DNA of 64,000 bases from JBBPZA01 sp963797015. GTDB lineage: Bacteria > Actinomycetota > Thermoleophilia > Solirubrobacterales > Solirubrobacteraceae. The notes beneath the pieces are model-generated. The model was not told where the DNA came from. It was given only the letters and a program-made list of their open reading frames with translations, and ran no database searches. Shown piece after piece: positions 1 through 7,526 of the stretch. The DNA lies in assembly GCA_963797015.1 (NCBI GenBank), contig CAWCNV010000010.1, forward strand, positions 1 to 64,000, given 5' to 3'. Made by a program: the position numbers and the translations under genes. Within the stretch, counting starts at the first letter, position 1; each line of letters starts with the position of its first letter.

Positions 1-736
1 CGCCCGCCACAGAACGTCGTCACGGCCAATACCACGCCGACGTTCGAGTTCAGCTCCGACGACCCCGACGCGACGTTTGAGTGCCAGGAGGGCGGAGGAG
101 CCGGGTGGACGCCCTGCACCTCACCGCACACCGTCGGGCCGCTGAGTGATGACTTCTACGTCTTCTCGGTGCGCGCGGTCAGCCAGGACGGGACCGTCGA
201 TCCCTCTCCGGTTCCGTAGCTATCAGGTGCGGGCGGACGCCTGTGAGGGGCGGGCGCCGACGGTCGGGGGCACGACCGGCAACGACACGCTCGTGGGCAC
301 GCCGGGGGACGACGTGATCGTCGGGCTGGACGGCGACGACGTGATCCTCGGCCTCGGCGGCAACGACCTGATCTGCGCCGGACCCGGCAACGACAGCGTC
401 TACGCCGGGACCGGCGAGGACCGCGTGTTCGGCGGCGAGGGCAACGACCTGCTCCGCGGCGGAGCGGGCAAAGACGCGCTCTTCGGCGAGGCCGGAAACG
501 ACCAGCTGCGCGGCATGGACGGCGACGACGTCGTCGTCGGGGGCGACGGCAACGACGCCATGTTCGGCGGCCGCGGCAACGACTTCATGCTCGGCCAGGC
601 CGACAACGACGCGCTGTTCGGCGGCCCCGGCGACGACGCGCTCGCCGGCCACGACGGCGACGACGTCCTCGTCGGCGGCCTGGGGACCAACGCCTGCGAC
701 GGCGGCCCCGGCACCAACACGCTCATCGGCTGCTAG
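1..736 (+). CDS. Ig-like plus RTX calcium-binding repeat protein, C-terminal part, frame interrupted
   Basis: The window opens inside this gene. Frame 1 reads a bacterial Ig-like domain (TFEFSSDDPDATFECQ, then FSVRAVSQDGTVDPSPVP) and meets TAG at 217-219. One base out of frame the text goes on as SYQVRADACEGR, followed by about a dozen nine-residue units such as GGEGNDLLR and GGAGKDALF, the RTX/hemolysin-type calcium-binding beta-roll, up to the TAG at 734-736. Skipping T217 joins the halves seamlessly, so they were one protein. A separate RTX-only frame could start at GTG 146, but its first 24 codons are out-of-frame Ig text. Such proteins are normally secreted or surface-bound and fold on binding calcium. 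Whether T217 is a sequencing error, a mutation or a +1 shift site cannot be decided here. It converges on the phage remnant downstream. Confidence 0.75.
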
Positions 737-807
737 GCGCCGGAGCAGCGGGCGAAGGCGGCGGGAGTAACCGGCCGTTCGCGGGCACCGGGCAGCCGGA
801 AGCCCTT

Positions 808-1044
808 TTACGACTCGGTTCCCGGCCAGCGAGCCTGCTCCTCGTCGGTCGCGCAGGACGGGCAGACGACACCCGCGATCGGGTTGTCCGGATCGGGGAT
901 CCAGTCGCCGGGGATCGGAACCCGCCACGCGAGCGCCGGGTCGCCGTAGTCCTCGTCCATGTCGTCGTCGTGGACGACCATCGCCGTGACGGGCGACAGC
1001 GCCCCGCATCGAGCGCAGAAGACGGGCTTTGGCTGGCCGTCCAC
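808..1044 (-). CDS. Small two-CxxC protein, probable phage zinc-ribbon
   Basis: This 78-residue protein starts at GTG 1042-1044, whose first base is the last base of the TAG of the gene before it, so translation is coupled. It has CARCG near residue 10 and CPSC near residue 62, a four-cysteine arrangement suited to one zinc ion, separated by an acidic stretch (VHDDDMDEDYGDP) and a Pro/Trp segment (PGDWIPDPDNP). I do not recognise a named family. Its place at the end of the capsid cassette suggests a phage accessory or head-tail gene. The open frame continues upstream of 1044, but that part is Arg/Ala-rich antisense-like text. Confidence 0.6.
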   Translation of the reverse strand: MDGQPKPVFCARCGALSPVTAMVVHDDDMDEDYGDPALAWRVPIPGDWIPDPDNPIAGVVCPSCATDEEQARWPGTES

Positions 1045-1304
1045 TAGCCCAGCCTCCGGTGCCACGCCCGGACGCGCCGCCGTGAAGCCGGGCCGAGGAA
1101 CCCCGTCGTCGGGTTGCGCGTTCCCAGCTCGATCGCCTCCAGCACGCGCACCGTTGGGCGAGCACCGTCGTTGGCTGCGACGAGCGCCGTGGCGAGCGCG
1201 TCGAGGTCGGCCGGCGTCGGGTCGTCGTCGTCGGGCCCGAACTCGTCGAGCACCTGCGGGCCGAACCACAGTTCCGCGACCGACGACCGATCAACCGTGG
1301 TCAC
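1044..1304 (-). CDS. Small phage gene downstream of capsid, possible head-tail adaptor
   Basis: An 86-residue protein starting at GTG 1302-1304 that overlaps the capsid stop codon by four bases (GTGA). It is acidic in the middle (DEFGPDDDDPTPADLD) and basic at the end (RRRVRAWHRRLG), with predicted helices and no membrane segment. In tailed phages the gene directly after the major capsid is usually a head-tail connector or completion protein, and the length fits that role. No diagnostic motif was found, so the role rests on position only. Confidence 0.55.
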   Translation of the reverse strand: MTTVDRSSVAELWFGPQVLDEFGPDDDDPTPADLDALATALVAANDGARPTVRVLEAIELGTRNPTTGFLGPASRRRVRAWHRRLG

Positions 1305-2117
1305 GGCTTGATGATGTAGAGCGCGGCCGGGTCCGAGGGCGCCCAGTCGACGCGCATCGTCACCCTGGCGCTTACCCCGTCGACGCCGAACGCCGAGTGC
1401 TCGCTGAACGAAACCTCGGCATCCCTTCTCACCGCGAACGAGATGTAGTTGGACTGCGCGACGAGCGCCGTTCCCGCCGAGAGGGCGTTGGTCCCGACGA
1501 GCAGGCAGCCGCCCACTCGCTCGACCCCGGGCGCTGTGGGGTCTGAGATCGCGTACCCGCCGGCCACCACGGCCTTGCGGATCGCGGTCAGGTCGGCCGA
1601 CGCGACCCACACGACGTCAGGGTTGCCCCCGGCCGCGTTCACGACTCCGATCGCGTCGAGGATGCCCGCCACCGTGACGGTTCCCGATGCGTTCGGAACG
1701 GAGAAGGCGGCGGCGTTGCGGATCCCGGCCGGCGTGGTCGCAGACGCGGCGGCGTTGCCGAAGAACGTCGCATCCACCTTCTTGCTCACGCCGCGCACGA
1801 GCGAGCGGCCGATCGCGTCGAGCTCGGACACCGGGTGTCCTCGATCGCGTCGCGGGAGATCGTCACCACGTCGCCGAGCTTCTCGGGGTGAGCGCGAGCG
1901 TGTCGCCCGAGCCAGCGTCGGTCGGCAGCGCAGCCAGTTCGGCGGTCCAGTCGGCGGCGGGGTCGATCAGGATCCGAGGCAGATGAACAACCTTGCCGTC
2001 AACCGGCAGGGCGGGCACGCCGCCGCGCAGCAGCGCGCTCTCCTGGGTCAGAGCCTCGATCAGGATCGACGACCAGGAGTCCTGGCCGTGGGTGGCGTTC
2101 AGTCCGAGAGCAGGCAT
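1301..2117 (-). pseudogene. HK97-type phage major capsid protein, two frameshifts
   Basis: The N-terminal part starts at ATG 2115-2117 (MPALGLNATHGQDSW) and runs to GSGDTLALTP. A second frame then gives EKLGDVVTISRDAIEDT for about 55 bases, and a third gives VSELDAIGRSLVRGVSKKVD to YIIKP at the TGA at 1301-1303. Read together these make roughly 270 residues, with the EKLGDVVTISRDAIED segment and a C-terminal part ending in a beta-rich tail, as in small actinophage capsid proteins that assemble the icosahedral head. The two frame changes lie near 1890 and 1833. As written the gene cannot make intact capsid. The alternative is base-call error in the (c)n and (g)n runs at both sites. Confidence 0.7.
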
Positions 2118-2246
2118 CAGAGCGTCCCTTCAAAGTGGGGTTTGAGGTCCGCCGCGTGGACCTGTCCTGCGGCGGCGCGCCACCGGCGCTCTATGCGGTA
2201 CTGCCGGACCTGCTCGGGTTGAAGCGGACAGGGCTACCCGCTTCAC
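2117..2246 (-). CDS. Possible small gene between scaffold and capsid, one indel
   Basis: Just before the capsid ATG, one frame reads YRIERRWRAAAGQVHAADLK and ends HFEGTL at a TGA that overlaps the ATG as TGATG, a typical coupled junction. That frame has no start codon. Upstream, a GTG at 2244-2246 opens VKRVALSASTRAGPAV in the neighbouring frame. Joining them with a one-base correction near 2200 gives a basic protein of about 42 residues. Function unknown. The coupling to the capsid gene is the main argument that it is real. Confidence 0.3.
2220..2245. repeat. Perfect 8-bp inverted repeat
   Basis: TGAAGCGG at 2220-2227 and CCGCTTCA at 2238-2245 are exact reverse complements around a ten-base loop. 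The hairpin lies between the scaffold stop (2264) and the small coupled gene before capsid. It could act as a weak attenuator or an mRNA processing site. There is no T-run, so it is not a classical terminator. Confidence 0.35.
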
Positions 2247-2263
2247 CCCCGAGGGTACGCCGC

Positions 2264-2756
2264 TCAGCGGCGGCCGGAGCGCTTGACCAGCTCGCCGAAG
2301 CTCGGGCCGGGCGGCACAACCGTGCGGCCGCGCATCGCCCGCGCCGTAGTCGGGCTGCGGCTCAGCGGGGCGCCGGTAGTGCGGCTTGCGCTTCACCAGA
2401 TCGTCAACGGCCGCGCTCACCTTCTCGGTGTCGAGCGCGCCGTCGTCGTCGCGAAGCTCACCGAGCTCCACGCCCACCCACAGGTCGGATGCGTCGGCCA
2501 GGGTGCGGCCGGCGATGCGCTCCACCTCCCGGCGGTCGTGATCGTCGACGCGGGCGCGGAGCTGGTCGCGTTCCTGCTCGACCTCGCGCAGTTGCCGCCG
2601 CCGTTGGGCGGCCTCGCGGCGCACCGCTGCGAGATCGTCGTCCTGGGCCTCGTGAGCGCCGCTGTCGGGCTCGGGAGGGGCCGGGGCAGGGTCGCCCTCG
2701 CGCGCGACGTCAGCGGCCTCCTGCTCGACGTTGGTGGGGGTGGTCTGGTCGTCCAT
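2264..2756 (-). pseudogene. Phage capsid scaffold-like protein, frameshifted near its end
   Basis: It starts at ATG 2754-2756 (MDDQTTPTNVEQEAADVARE). An acidic Pro-rich N-terminus is followed by a strongly helical, charged coiled-coil segment (about residues 40-80; RRRQLREVEQERDQLRARVD), then DLWVGVELGELRDDDGALD and DDLVKRKPHYRRP. This layout is typical of actinophage scaffold proteins that template capsid assembly and are then removed. The frame drifts near 2325: the next frame gives MRGRTVVPPGPSFGELVKR and a TGA at 2264-2266, a more credible C-terminus than the Arg-rich continuation to 2130. One extra base in the g/c run explains the shift. The capsid gene follows. Confidence 0.6.
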
Positions 2757-3077
2757 GTCGTCGCCCTCCTGGGCGGTCGTGGCGCGTCAGGCGCGGATAA
2801 TCACCAGGGGGTAGCACCCACGCCAGACACACAAAAGGCGCTGAATTCGCGGGATCGTCCGGCGGCAGGCGAGTGTCGATTGCAGATGCCGGCCAGTGGG
2901 TCATGGGGGGCCCTCCTGCGACCCCCGGCCTCAACGTCGAGATCGTGGGAACCTGGCCAGAAGGCTGGCAATGCCGGGAAACTGGCCAGGTTCAAGCCCG
3001 GGGACCTGGGTCAACTCGAGCTCATCAACTTCTGCATCGACCGGGAGGCGGTCGTGTGCGGCGGCGAGTTGGCGTTT
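2757..3077. other. Gene-poor stretch with a coding-like short segment
   Basis: No complete gene is visible. From about 2967 the + strand frame reading GKLARFKPGDLGQLELINF, then CIDREAVVCGGELAF, has G or C at nearly every third position, unlike the other two frames. It has no convincing start and runs into the antisense of the next gene. It may be the tail of a decayed gene. The 45-base palindrome at 2949-2993 overlaps its beginning. Confidence 0.35.
2949..2993. repeat. 45-bp symmetric palindrome with internal loop
   Basis: GAACCTGGCCAG (2949-2960) is the exact reverse complement of CTGGCCAGGTTC (2982-2993). Inside, GGCA at 2967-2970 pairs with TGCC at 2972-2975 around a single central A at 2971. 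The intervening six-base arms (2961-2966 and 2976-2981) do not pair, so the element is centred exactly, with a 6x6 internal loop. It lies between the phage remnant and a membrane-protein gene. Possible roles are a recombinase or regulator binding site or a structured RNA. No second copy was noticed in the window. Confidence 0.6.
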
Positions 3078-3626
3078 CTAAATCCGCTCTACCTCAGCCC
3101 GCGCCTTCTTCATCCACTCATCGCGGGCTCTCTGCGCGGCGGCTAGTTCCTCCAGGAGCTTGTCGATCGACACAATCCGCTCACTGGTCGCCTTGCGAAG
3201 GTGGGCGCCCTGCGCCTGCTCAGCCTGTAGGCAGCTGTTCGCCGTCTCCACATAGTCGGAGACGAGCCAATGGCGATTTCCGAACTCGACTTGCAGGACC
3301 ACGATGCCGTCCGCGATTCGTTCGGCATAGCGGCCGACGTCGAGCACCACCTCAGGATGCCGAGCCGCGAAGCTCTCCCGGTCAGGCTCCCGCGCCTCTA
3401 GCTCCTCCTGTGTCATGCGCTCCCCCCGCGAGTAGAGCAGCGCCCCCGCGTCCGCGATCGAGGCGAGCCGTTGCCTCCGCTGGTTCCGACGGTCGCGAGC
3501 CAGGCTCAGCGTGTGAGCGAGGAACTGGCCGCCAAGGCTCACCACCGAGGCGGTGCCGGCGCCGATGAGAGCGGCAGTCGCTCCGTCCACCGCTGCAATC
3601 GTCGCGCGGTCGACGGACAGGAGCAC
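3078..3626 (-). CDS. Hypothetical membrane-anchored coiled-coil protein
   Basis: This 182-residue protein starts at ATG 3624-3626. One membrane segment near residues 12-35 (AALIGAGTASVVSLGGQFLA) is followed directly by a basic, helical cytoplasmic part (LARDRRNQRRQRLASIADAG), a glutamate-rich middle and a C-terminal amphipathic helix (EELAAAQRARDEWMKKARAE). This short-TM-plus-helix layout recurs in uncharacterised actinobacterial proteins. I do not recognise a catalytic motif. It is divergent from the EVE gene, 92 bases away. Codon use is less strictly GC-ended than in the core genes further on, consistent with a transferred region. Confidence 0.65.
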   Translation of the reverse strand: MLLSVDRATIAAVDGATAALIGAGTASVVSLGGQFLAHTLSLARDRRNQRRQRLASIADAGALLYSRGERMTQEELEAREPDRESFAARHPEVVLDVGRYAERIADGIVVLQVEFGNRHWLVSDYVETANSCLQAEQAQGAHLRKATSERIVSIDKLLEELAAAQRARDEWMKKARAEVERI

Positions 3627-3718
3627 CTCCCGCGCCGGCTGCTGGCCCTAGCGGCTCGGAGCGCCGGTCCGTAAACGGGAAGGATGCGCCGCTGGGCTCA
3701 GCGAAGTAGCCTCGCACG

Positions 3719-4752
3719 GTGCCTGAGGAGCACTACTACATCGACCTCTTCACGCCTGAGACATGGCGCGAAGCTGCAGCGCGGAACTACGAGGTCACCG
3801 GGTTCAGCGAGAGGCGTCGGCAGTACGCATCACGGATCCACCCCGGGGACGTGTTCCTCTGTTACCTGACGGGCAAGTCGCGGTTCATCGGAGCGCTTCG
3901 CGCGACGAGCGACGTGTTCACGGACACGACTCCGATCTGGCGAACTCAGGTCTTCCCAACACGCTTCAAGTGTGAGCTCCTGGTCCAAGTGCCAGAGGAT
4001 CGCGGCGTCCACCTACGCGAGGTCCAAGAGCGCAGCCCGCAGCCCGACGTCTACAACTGGATCTTCCGAGCTTCCCCGCAGGAGATGCCAGCCGATGACT
4101 CCCGCTGGATCATGGAACGGCTGCGCGAGATTGCGAGGGATGCGCCGAGCGGGGAGTCTCCGGTTCAACTCGAGGTTGGCGAGGAACCGTCGGGGGAGCG
4201 CACCGACGGGCAAGCGGACGTCGCAGGCGGCGCGGCCGAACCACGCGCGCACACCCGCATCCAGTGGCGGCTGGCGAAGCTCGGACGCGACATGGGGTTG
4301 CGGGTATGGATCGCCCGCAACGACAGAGCGCCGTCTACGACGGCGAACGCCTCGGCGACCTGGCAGTCGACGAACTTCCGGTGACCTTCGACTCCACCAC
4401 ACAAGGCACCATTGAGCGCATCGACGTGCTGTGGCTCAAGCGGAACCGCATCGAGGCCGCCTTCGAGATTGAGTCGACTACGGCGATCTACTCGGGCTTG
4501 TTGCGGATGTCGGACCTTCTCGCGCTACAACCGAACATCGACATTCCGCTCTTCATCGTCGCGCCGGACGAACGTCGCCACCTAGTCAACCGCGAGATCC
4601 GCCGGCCGACCTTCGCCCGTCTCGAAACTCCCCTACACGAGGTCTGTCGCTACATCGCCTTCTCAAAGTTCGAGGAGGCCCTGGACCGATACGCCGAAGC
4701 CGTGAAGTACATGCGCCCTGACTTCCTCGACTCGCTCGCGGAGCGCGCCTGA
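3719..4752 (+). pseudogene. EVE-domain protein with C-terminal nuclease-like domain, one-base frameshift
   Basis: It starts at GTG 3719. Residues 1-140 form an EVE (PUA-like) domain: YYIDLFTPETWREAA, GFSERRRQYASRIHPGDVFL, CYLTGKSRFIGAL and TPIWRTQVFPTRFKCELL. EVE domains bind modified bases and accompany modification-dependent restriction systems. After an acidic linker (about 150-185) comes HTRIQWRLAKLGRDMGLRVW, then IDVLWLKRNRIEAAFEIEST and GLLRMSDLLALQPNI, whose D...FEIE arrangement resembles a PD-(D/E)xK nuclease core. The frame breaks at 4324-4327: NDR ends one frame and SAVYDGERLGDLAV continues in the next. One missing base accounts for it, giving about 345 residues in all. The role in defence is inferred from the domains and from the mobile surroundings. 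Confidence 0.7.
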
Positions 4753-5074
4753 GGCACCGCACGACGCGCCCCCTATCGCCAGGCGACTGAGCGCCCGGCG
4801 GGCTGAGGACTGGGTGGCTGCATCAACAACGGGCGCGCGACAATCGCGCGACAGTGAGCCCCGGGTTCAGCGGGTCGAGACGGGTCGAGACGGGTCCAAC
4901 TTCGGCTTGGTAGAGCGACAGGCCGCTGGGGAGCCAAGCTGCTTGGAAGGTTCGATTCCTTCGCCGCTCCGTGGCCGGGATCGCCGCCGCTAAGCGCAAC
5001 TGGGCGATAATCGCGTCTTGCGACGTCGCGTCAGTCGGCGTCACTCAACGTCAGCGAAGACCCGTTCCCGTACG
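4753..5074. other. Intergenic region before the IS element
   Basis: No gene is supported. The stretch contains a short tandem repeat (CGGGTCGAGA twice, then CGGGTC, 4871-4896) directly upstream of the tRNA-like fragment, and an AT-poor spacer up to the left end of the IS21-family element at 5075. A 73-codon frame on the minus strand (4823-5044) lacks a believable ribosome site and reads through the tRNA-like sequence. Confidence 0.5.
4910..4970 (+). other. tRNA 3'-half-like fragment, possible attachment site
   Basis: TTGGTAGAGC (about 4917) resembles the end of a D-arm. CCAAG...CTTGG (4934-4945) could be a long variable arm, and GAAGG TTCGATT CCTTC (4946-4962) is a perfect T-arm with the conserved loop, followed by an acceptor-like GCCGCTCC ending at 4970. 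No matching 5' acceptor strand (GGAGCGG) lies upstream and no seven-base anticodon loop closes. It is therefore a fragment and not a working tRNA. Integrated elements often leave a 3' tRNA copy at one border, which fits the mobile genes on both sides. Confidence 0.4.
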
Positions 5075-5130
5075 TGTCAAGGCCGCTCGAAATGTGGGCC
5101 GGTAGCGCCGGTTGAAAAGTGGGCCACCTG
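5075..5130. repeat. IS21-family left end with subterminal repeats
   Basis: After the terminal TGTCAAGGCCGC come GAAATGTGGGCC (5089-5100) and GCGCCGGTTGAAAAGTGGGCC (5105-5125). They match, in inverted orientation, the two copies at the other end of the element. Multiple direct copies near each tip are a hallmark of IS21-type elements. Confidence 0.75.
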
Positions 5131-5209
5131 TGGGGGTCGCGGTGCTGCGGAGGCGAGGCCCGAGGGCCGAGGTGGAGCAGCTCCGGCGCGCGGTGGCGTC
5201 TGGCAGGGG

Positions 5210-5972
5210 TCAGTTTTCGGTCGGCGGGCGGGTGAGGTCGCGGTTTTTGAGGCGGTAGCTGTCGCCTTTGAGCGAGAGGATCTCGGCGTGGTGGACGAGG
5301 CGGTCGATCATCGCGGTGGCGACGGCGTCGTCGCCGAAGATCTCGCCCCATGCGCTGAAGGGCTTGTTGCTGGTGACGATCAGGCTGGCGCGTTCGTAGC
5401 GGCGGCTGACGAGCATGAACATCAGGTTCGCGGCTTGGGGGTCGAACGGGATATAGCCGACCTCGTCGACGATCAAGCAGCGGGGTGCGTTGCAGGCGGG
5501 CCAGCTCGTCGTCGAGACGCCCGGAGCGTTGCGCGTCGGTGAGCAGCGCGACCCATTCGGTCGCTGTCCGAAAGAGGACGCGGTGTCCGGCGAGACAGGC
5601 GCGGATCGCCGAGGCGATCGAGAGGTGGGTCTTGCCGGTGCCGGGCGGGCCGCGCAGGACGATGTTCTCCTTGCCGGCGAGGAAGTCGAGCTGCGCGAGA
5701 TGCAGGACCTGGTCACGTCGGAGGCTTGCTTGGAAGGCGAAGTCGAATTCCTCGATCGTCTTGCGCGCGGGGAACCGGGCGGCCTTGATGCGGCCCTGGC
5801 CGCCGTGGCTGTCGCGGCTGTCGACCTCGGTCTTCAGAAGTGTGGCGGCGAACTGCTCATAGCTCCACTCCTCCTCGCGGGCGCGGTCGGCGAGCTTCGG
5901 CAACGCTCGCGCGGCGGCCGGCGCCTTGAGCGCCCGGAACAGGTGCAAGAGTTCCGTCGTCGGGCGGCTCAT
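5210..5972 (-). pseudogene. istB: IS21-family helper ATPase IstB, frameshifted
   Basis: It starts at ATG 5970-5972, overlapping the istA stop as ATGA. The N-terminal half (MSRPTTELLHLFRALKAPAA) leads to a Walker A motif, GPPGTGKTHLS (about residues 108-118), as in DnaA/DnaC-like AAA+ helpers that activate the transposase. Near 5490 the reading changes frame and the next frame gives CLIVDEVGYIPFDPQAANL (Walker B) and ends NRDLTRPPTEN at 5210. Restoring the frame gives about 253 residues, the usual IstB length. As written, the uninterrupted frame loses Walker B and the C-terminal half. Confidence 0.85.
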
Positions 5973-7176
5973 GCGATCAGCTGGTCATAGACGGCGAGCG
6001 ACCGGACCTGCACGTCGGGCTCGCTGCGGCCGCGGCGTTCCTGGCGCTGGGCATTGAGCGCCGGGCGTGCTCGAGCAGCGGTGATGTCCGATGCTTGGCG
6101 AACGAGCGGGCGTGCCGGCACGCGAGCTCGCCGCTGTCTAGCGCGACAGCGCGGATCGCGCGGTCGCTGACGCAGACCTCGATGCGTCGGCCGACGAGCG
6201 TGGGGTCCAGCGAATAGTCGTTGGTGTCGAACCGCAGATAAGGATCCGGCGGCACCCGGGTGGCCCAGCGCCGGTCGACGTCGGGCCCGACCGCCGGTAG
6301 CGGCGTCATGACCTGCTGCTCTTCGATGAGCCGGTCGATCGGGCGGGCGCGCAGCGTCTTGTGCTGGCGGTAGTTCGCGCGCTCTGTGAACCACGCGTCG
6401 AGCTGCAACTGGAAGTCGATCTCGTTCGCGAAGCAGCGACCGGGCTCGAAGCTGTGCTCGAGGAAGTCCTGCAGCCGCTCGACGACGCCCTTGGCCTGCG
6501 GGTCACGCGGCTCGCAGAAGAACCAGTCGACCCTCAGCGCGCCGCAGAACGCGGCGAACTCCGCGGTCGGCCGCCCGCCGCCGCCATGAAGCCCGGATTG
6601 CCGATCCCAGACAAGCGTCTGCGGCAGCGCTCCGAGCGACCACAAGCAGCGGCGGATCCCGAACAGCAAGTCCGGGATCTTCTTGGAGAAGATCAGCGCG
6701 CCGGCGCCCGCGCGCGAGTACCCCAAGACACGCGACGACGACGTAGCCCTTGCGCGTCTGGCCATGGCCGACCGGGATCTCATCGCTGGGCTCCCACAGG
6801 TCGAACTGGCAAGATCTCTCCGGGCCGGTAGATCGTGCGCTGATAGGTCCGCGCCTGGCCGGAACAACGGGCGGACATCGCGCAAGTAGTCATCGACGAT
6901 CGTCTTGCCGCCATCGAACCCCAGCGGCGCGATCAGCTCGCGAATCCGCTGACCGGGGATCGCAGCGTCATTCTGCAGCAGTCGGTGGATTTCGTCCTTG
7001 AACGGATCGAGCTTCGACCCGCTCGGCGAGCGCCGGTAGACCGGCGGCTCGTCGCTGTGGATCGCCTTGCTGATCGTGTCCCGATGCAGTCCCATCCGGC
7101 GGTGGATCTCCCGCATCGACAAGCGGCGCACGAAGTGCAGCCGCCGGATCTCCGCCCACTGCTCCACTCCGACCAC
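5969..7176 (-). CDS. istA: IS21-family transposase IstA, internally frame-shifted
   Basis: It starts near GTG 7174-7176 (VVGVEQWAEIRRLHF). An N-terminal helix-turn-helix (MREIHRRMGLHRDTISKAI) is followed by the DDE integrase core: GYSRAGAGALIFSKK, TLVWDRQSG and FFCEPRDPQAKGVVERLQDF with the final acidic residue. Between about 6750 and 6850 the main frame reads low-complexity text while a neighbouring frame gives the expected EICQFDLWEPSDEIPVGH-type sequence, so two opposite indels compensate. Near 6090 the true C-terminus (ALNAQRQERRGRSEPDVQV, then LAVYDQLIA) moves to another frame ending at 5969, while the uninterrupted frame stops at 5977. The first acidic residue of the DDE core falls in the damaged part, so activity is doubtful. 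Confidence 0.85.
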
Positions 7177-7245
7177 CTCGGTCCTCCCGGGCTCGCTCTG
7201 CGCAAACGAGCCCAGGGTCCGCAGGCCACCGGACAGCGCTCAGAT

Positions 7246-7296
7246 GGCCCAACTTTCAACCGGCGCAGGTGGCCCAGTCTTCACCCGGCGCCGACA
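7246..7296. repeat. IS21-family right end with subterminal repeats
   Basis: GGCCCAACTTTCAACCGGCGC (7246-7266) and GGCCCAGTCTTCACCCGGCGCC (7271-7292) are two degenerate copies of the motif at the left end, ending in GACA at 7296. The stop codon of the adjacent small gene lies inside this end, so the insertion supplied that gene's last codons. Confidence 0.7.
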
Positions 7297-7526
7297 CCAA
7301 GCCGTACCCACGGCCGTCTACCAGTCTTCGCGCGGTGGGCGGGCGGCGGTTTTGATCTCGCGGCAGGCCATTGCGGGAAGCGAGGCGGGTCAGCAGGGGT
7401 CCATCCCGGTGGACGATTTTGGGTTGCCCGGTGGACCGTCAACTCGAAGCGCCGTGCCAAGTCGGTCTCGACGGACAGCATCTCCGCGAGCCCCCGGCGG
7501 GCTTGCTCATGAGCCTCAGTAGCCAT
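7281..7526 (-). CDS. Small hypothetical protein, 3' end replaced by the IS element
   Basis: ATG 7524-7526 is preceded almost directly by a strong GGAGGAGG ribosome site. The protein starts MATEAHEQARRGLAEML and SVETDLARRFELTV, a helical segment, and then becomes Pro/Arg-rich. Its stop at 7281 lies within the right end of the IS (ending 7296), so the original C-terminus has been cut off and replaced by five IS-encoded codons. I do not recognise the family. About 80 residues remain. Confidence 0.4.
   Translation of the reverse strand: MATEAHEQARRGLAEMLSVETDLARRFELTVHRATQNRPPGWTPADPPRFPQWPAARSKPPPAHRAKTGRRPWVRLGVGAG

Larger units (their letters stand above)
808..2756 (-). mobile_element. Prophage remnant: head morphogenesis cassette
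   Basis: Five minus-strand reading units lie in the order scaffold, a small gene, major capsid, and two small genes, with stop/start overlaps at 2117-2119, 1301-1304 and 1044. That is the order of the head region of actinobacterial siphophages. Terminase, portal, tail, lysis and integrase genes are absent on both sides, so this is a fragment. Scaffold and capsid both carry indels. The cassette ends 70 bases from the RTX gene, and nothing phage-like precedes 2756. Confidence 0.6.
5075..7296 (-). mobile_element. IS21-family insertion sequence, full length, genes damaged
   Basis: About 2.2 kb, bounded by TGTC... at 5075 and ...GACA at 7296, with istA and istB in the usual order on the minus strand and an ATGA overlap between them. 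Both ends contain repeated copies of a CGCCGGTTGAAA.GTGGGCC motif, the multiple transposase sites typical of the family. istB is split by one frameshift; istA has a pair of compensating shifts and another near its end. I could not identify a convincing target duplication in the flanks. Confidence 0.85.

Noticed and set aside
179..1294. Long minus-strand frame opposite the RTX repeats
   Set aside because: It is the antisense of the regular nine-residue repeat, which keeps stops away. Its text is low-complexity Ala/Val/Arg, and the supported minus-strand genes here are in the small coupled units ending at 808 and 1044.
4910..4970. A functional tRNA gene
   Set aside because: T-arm and acceptor end are good, but no 5' acceptor strand or proper anticodon loop could be placed, so only a fragment is claimed.
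5075..7296. Programmed frameshifting as the explanation of the istA and istB breaks
   Set aside because: IS21 genes normally have unbroken frames with an ATGA coupling, which is present here. No slippery heptamer is at the break sites, and several independent breaks argue for decay or error.
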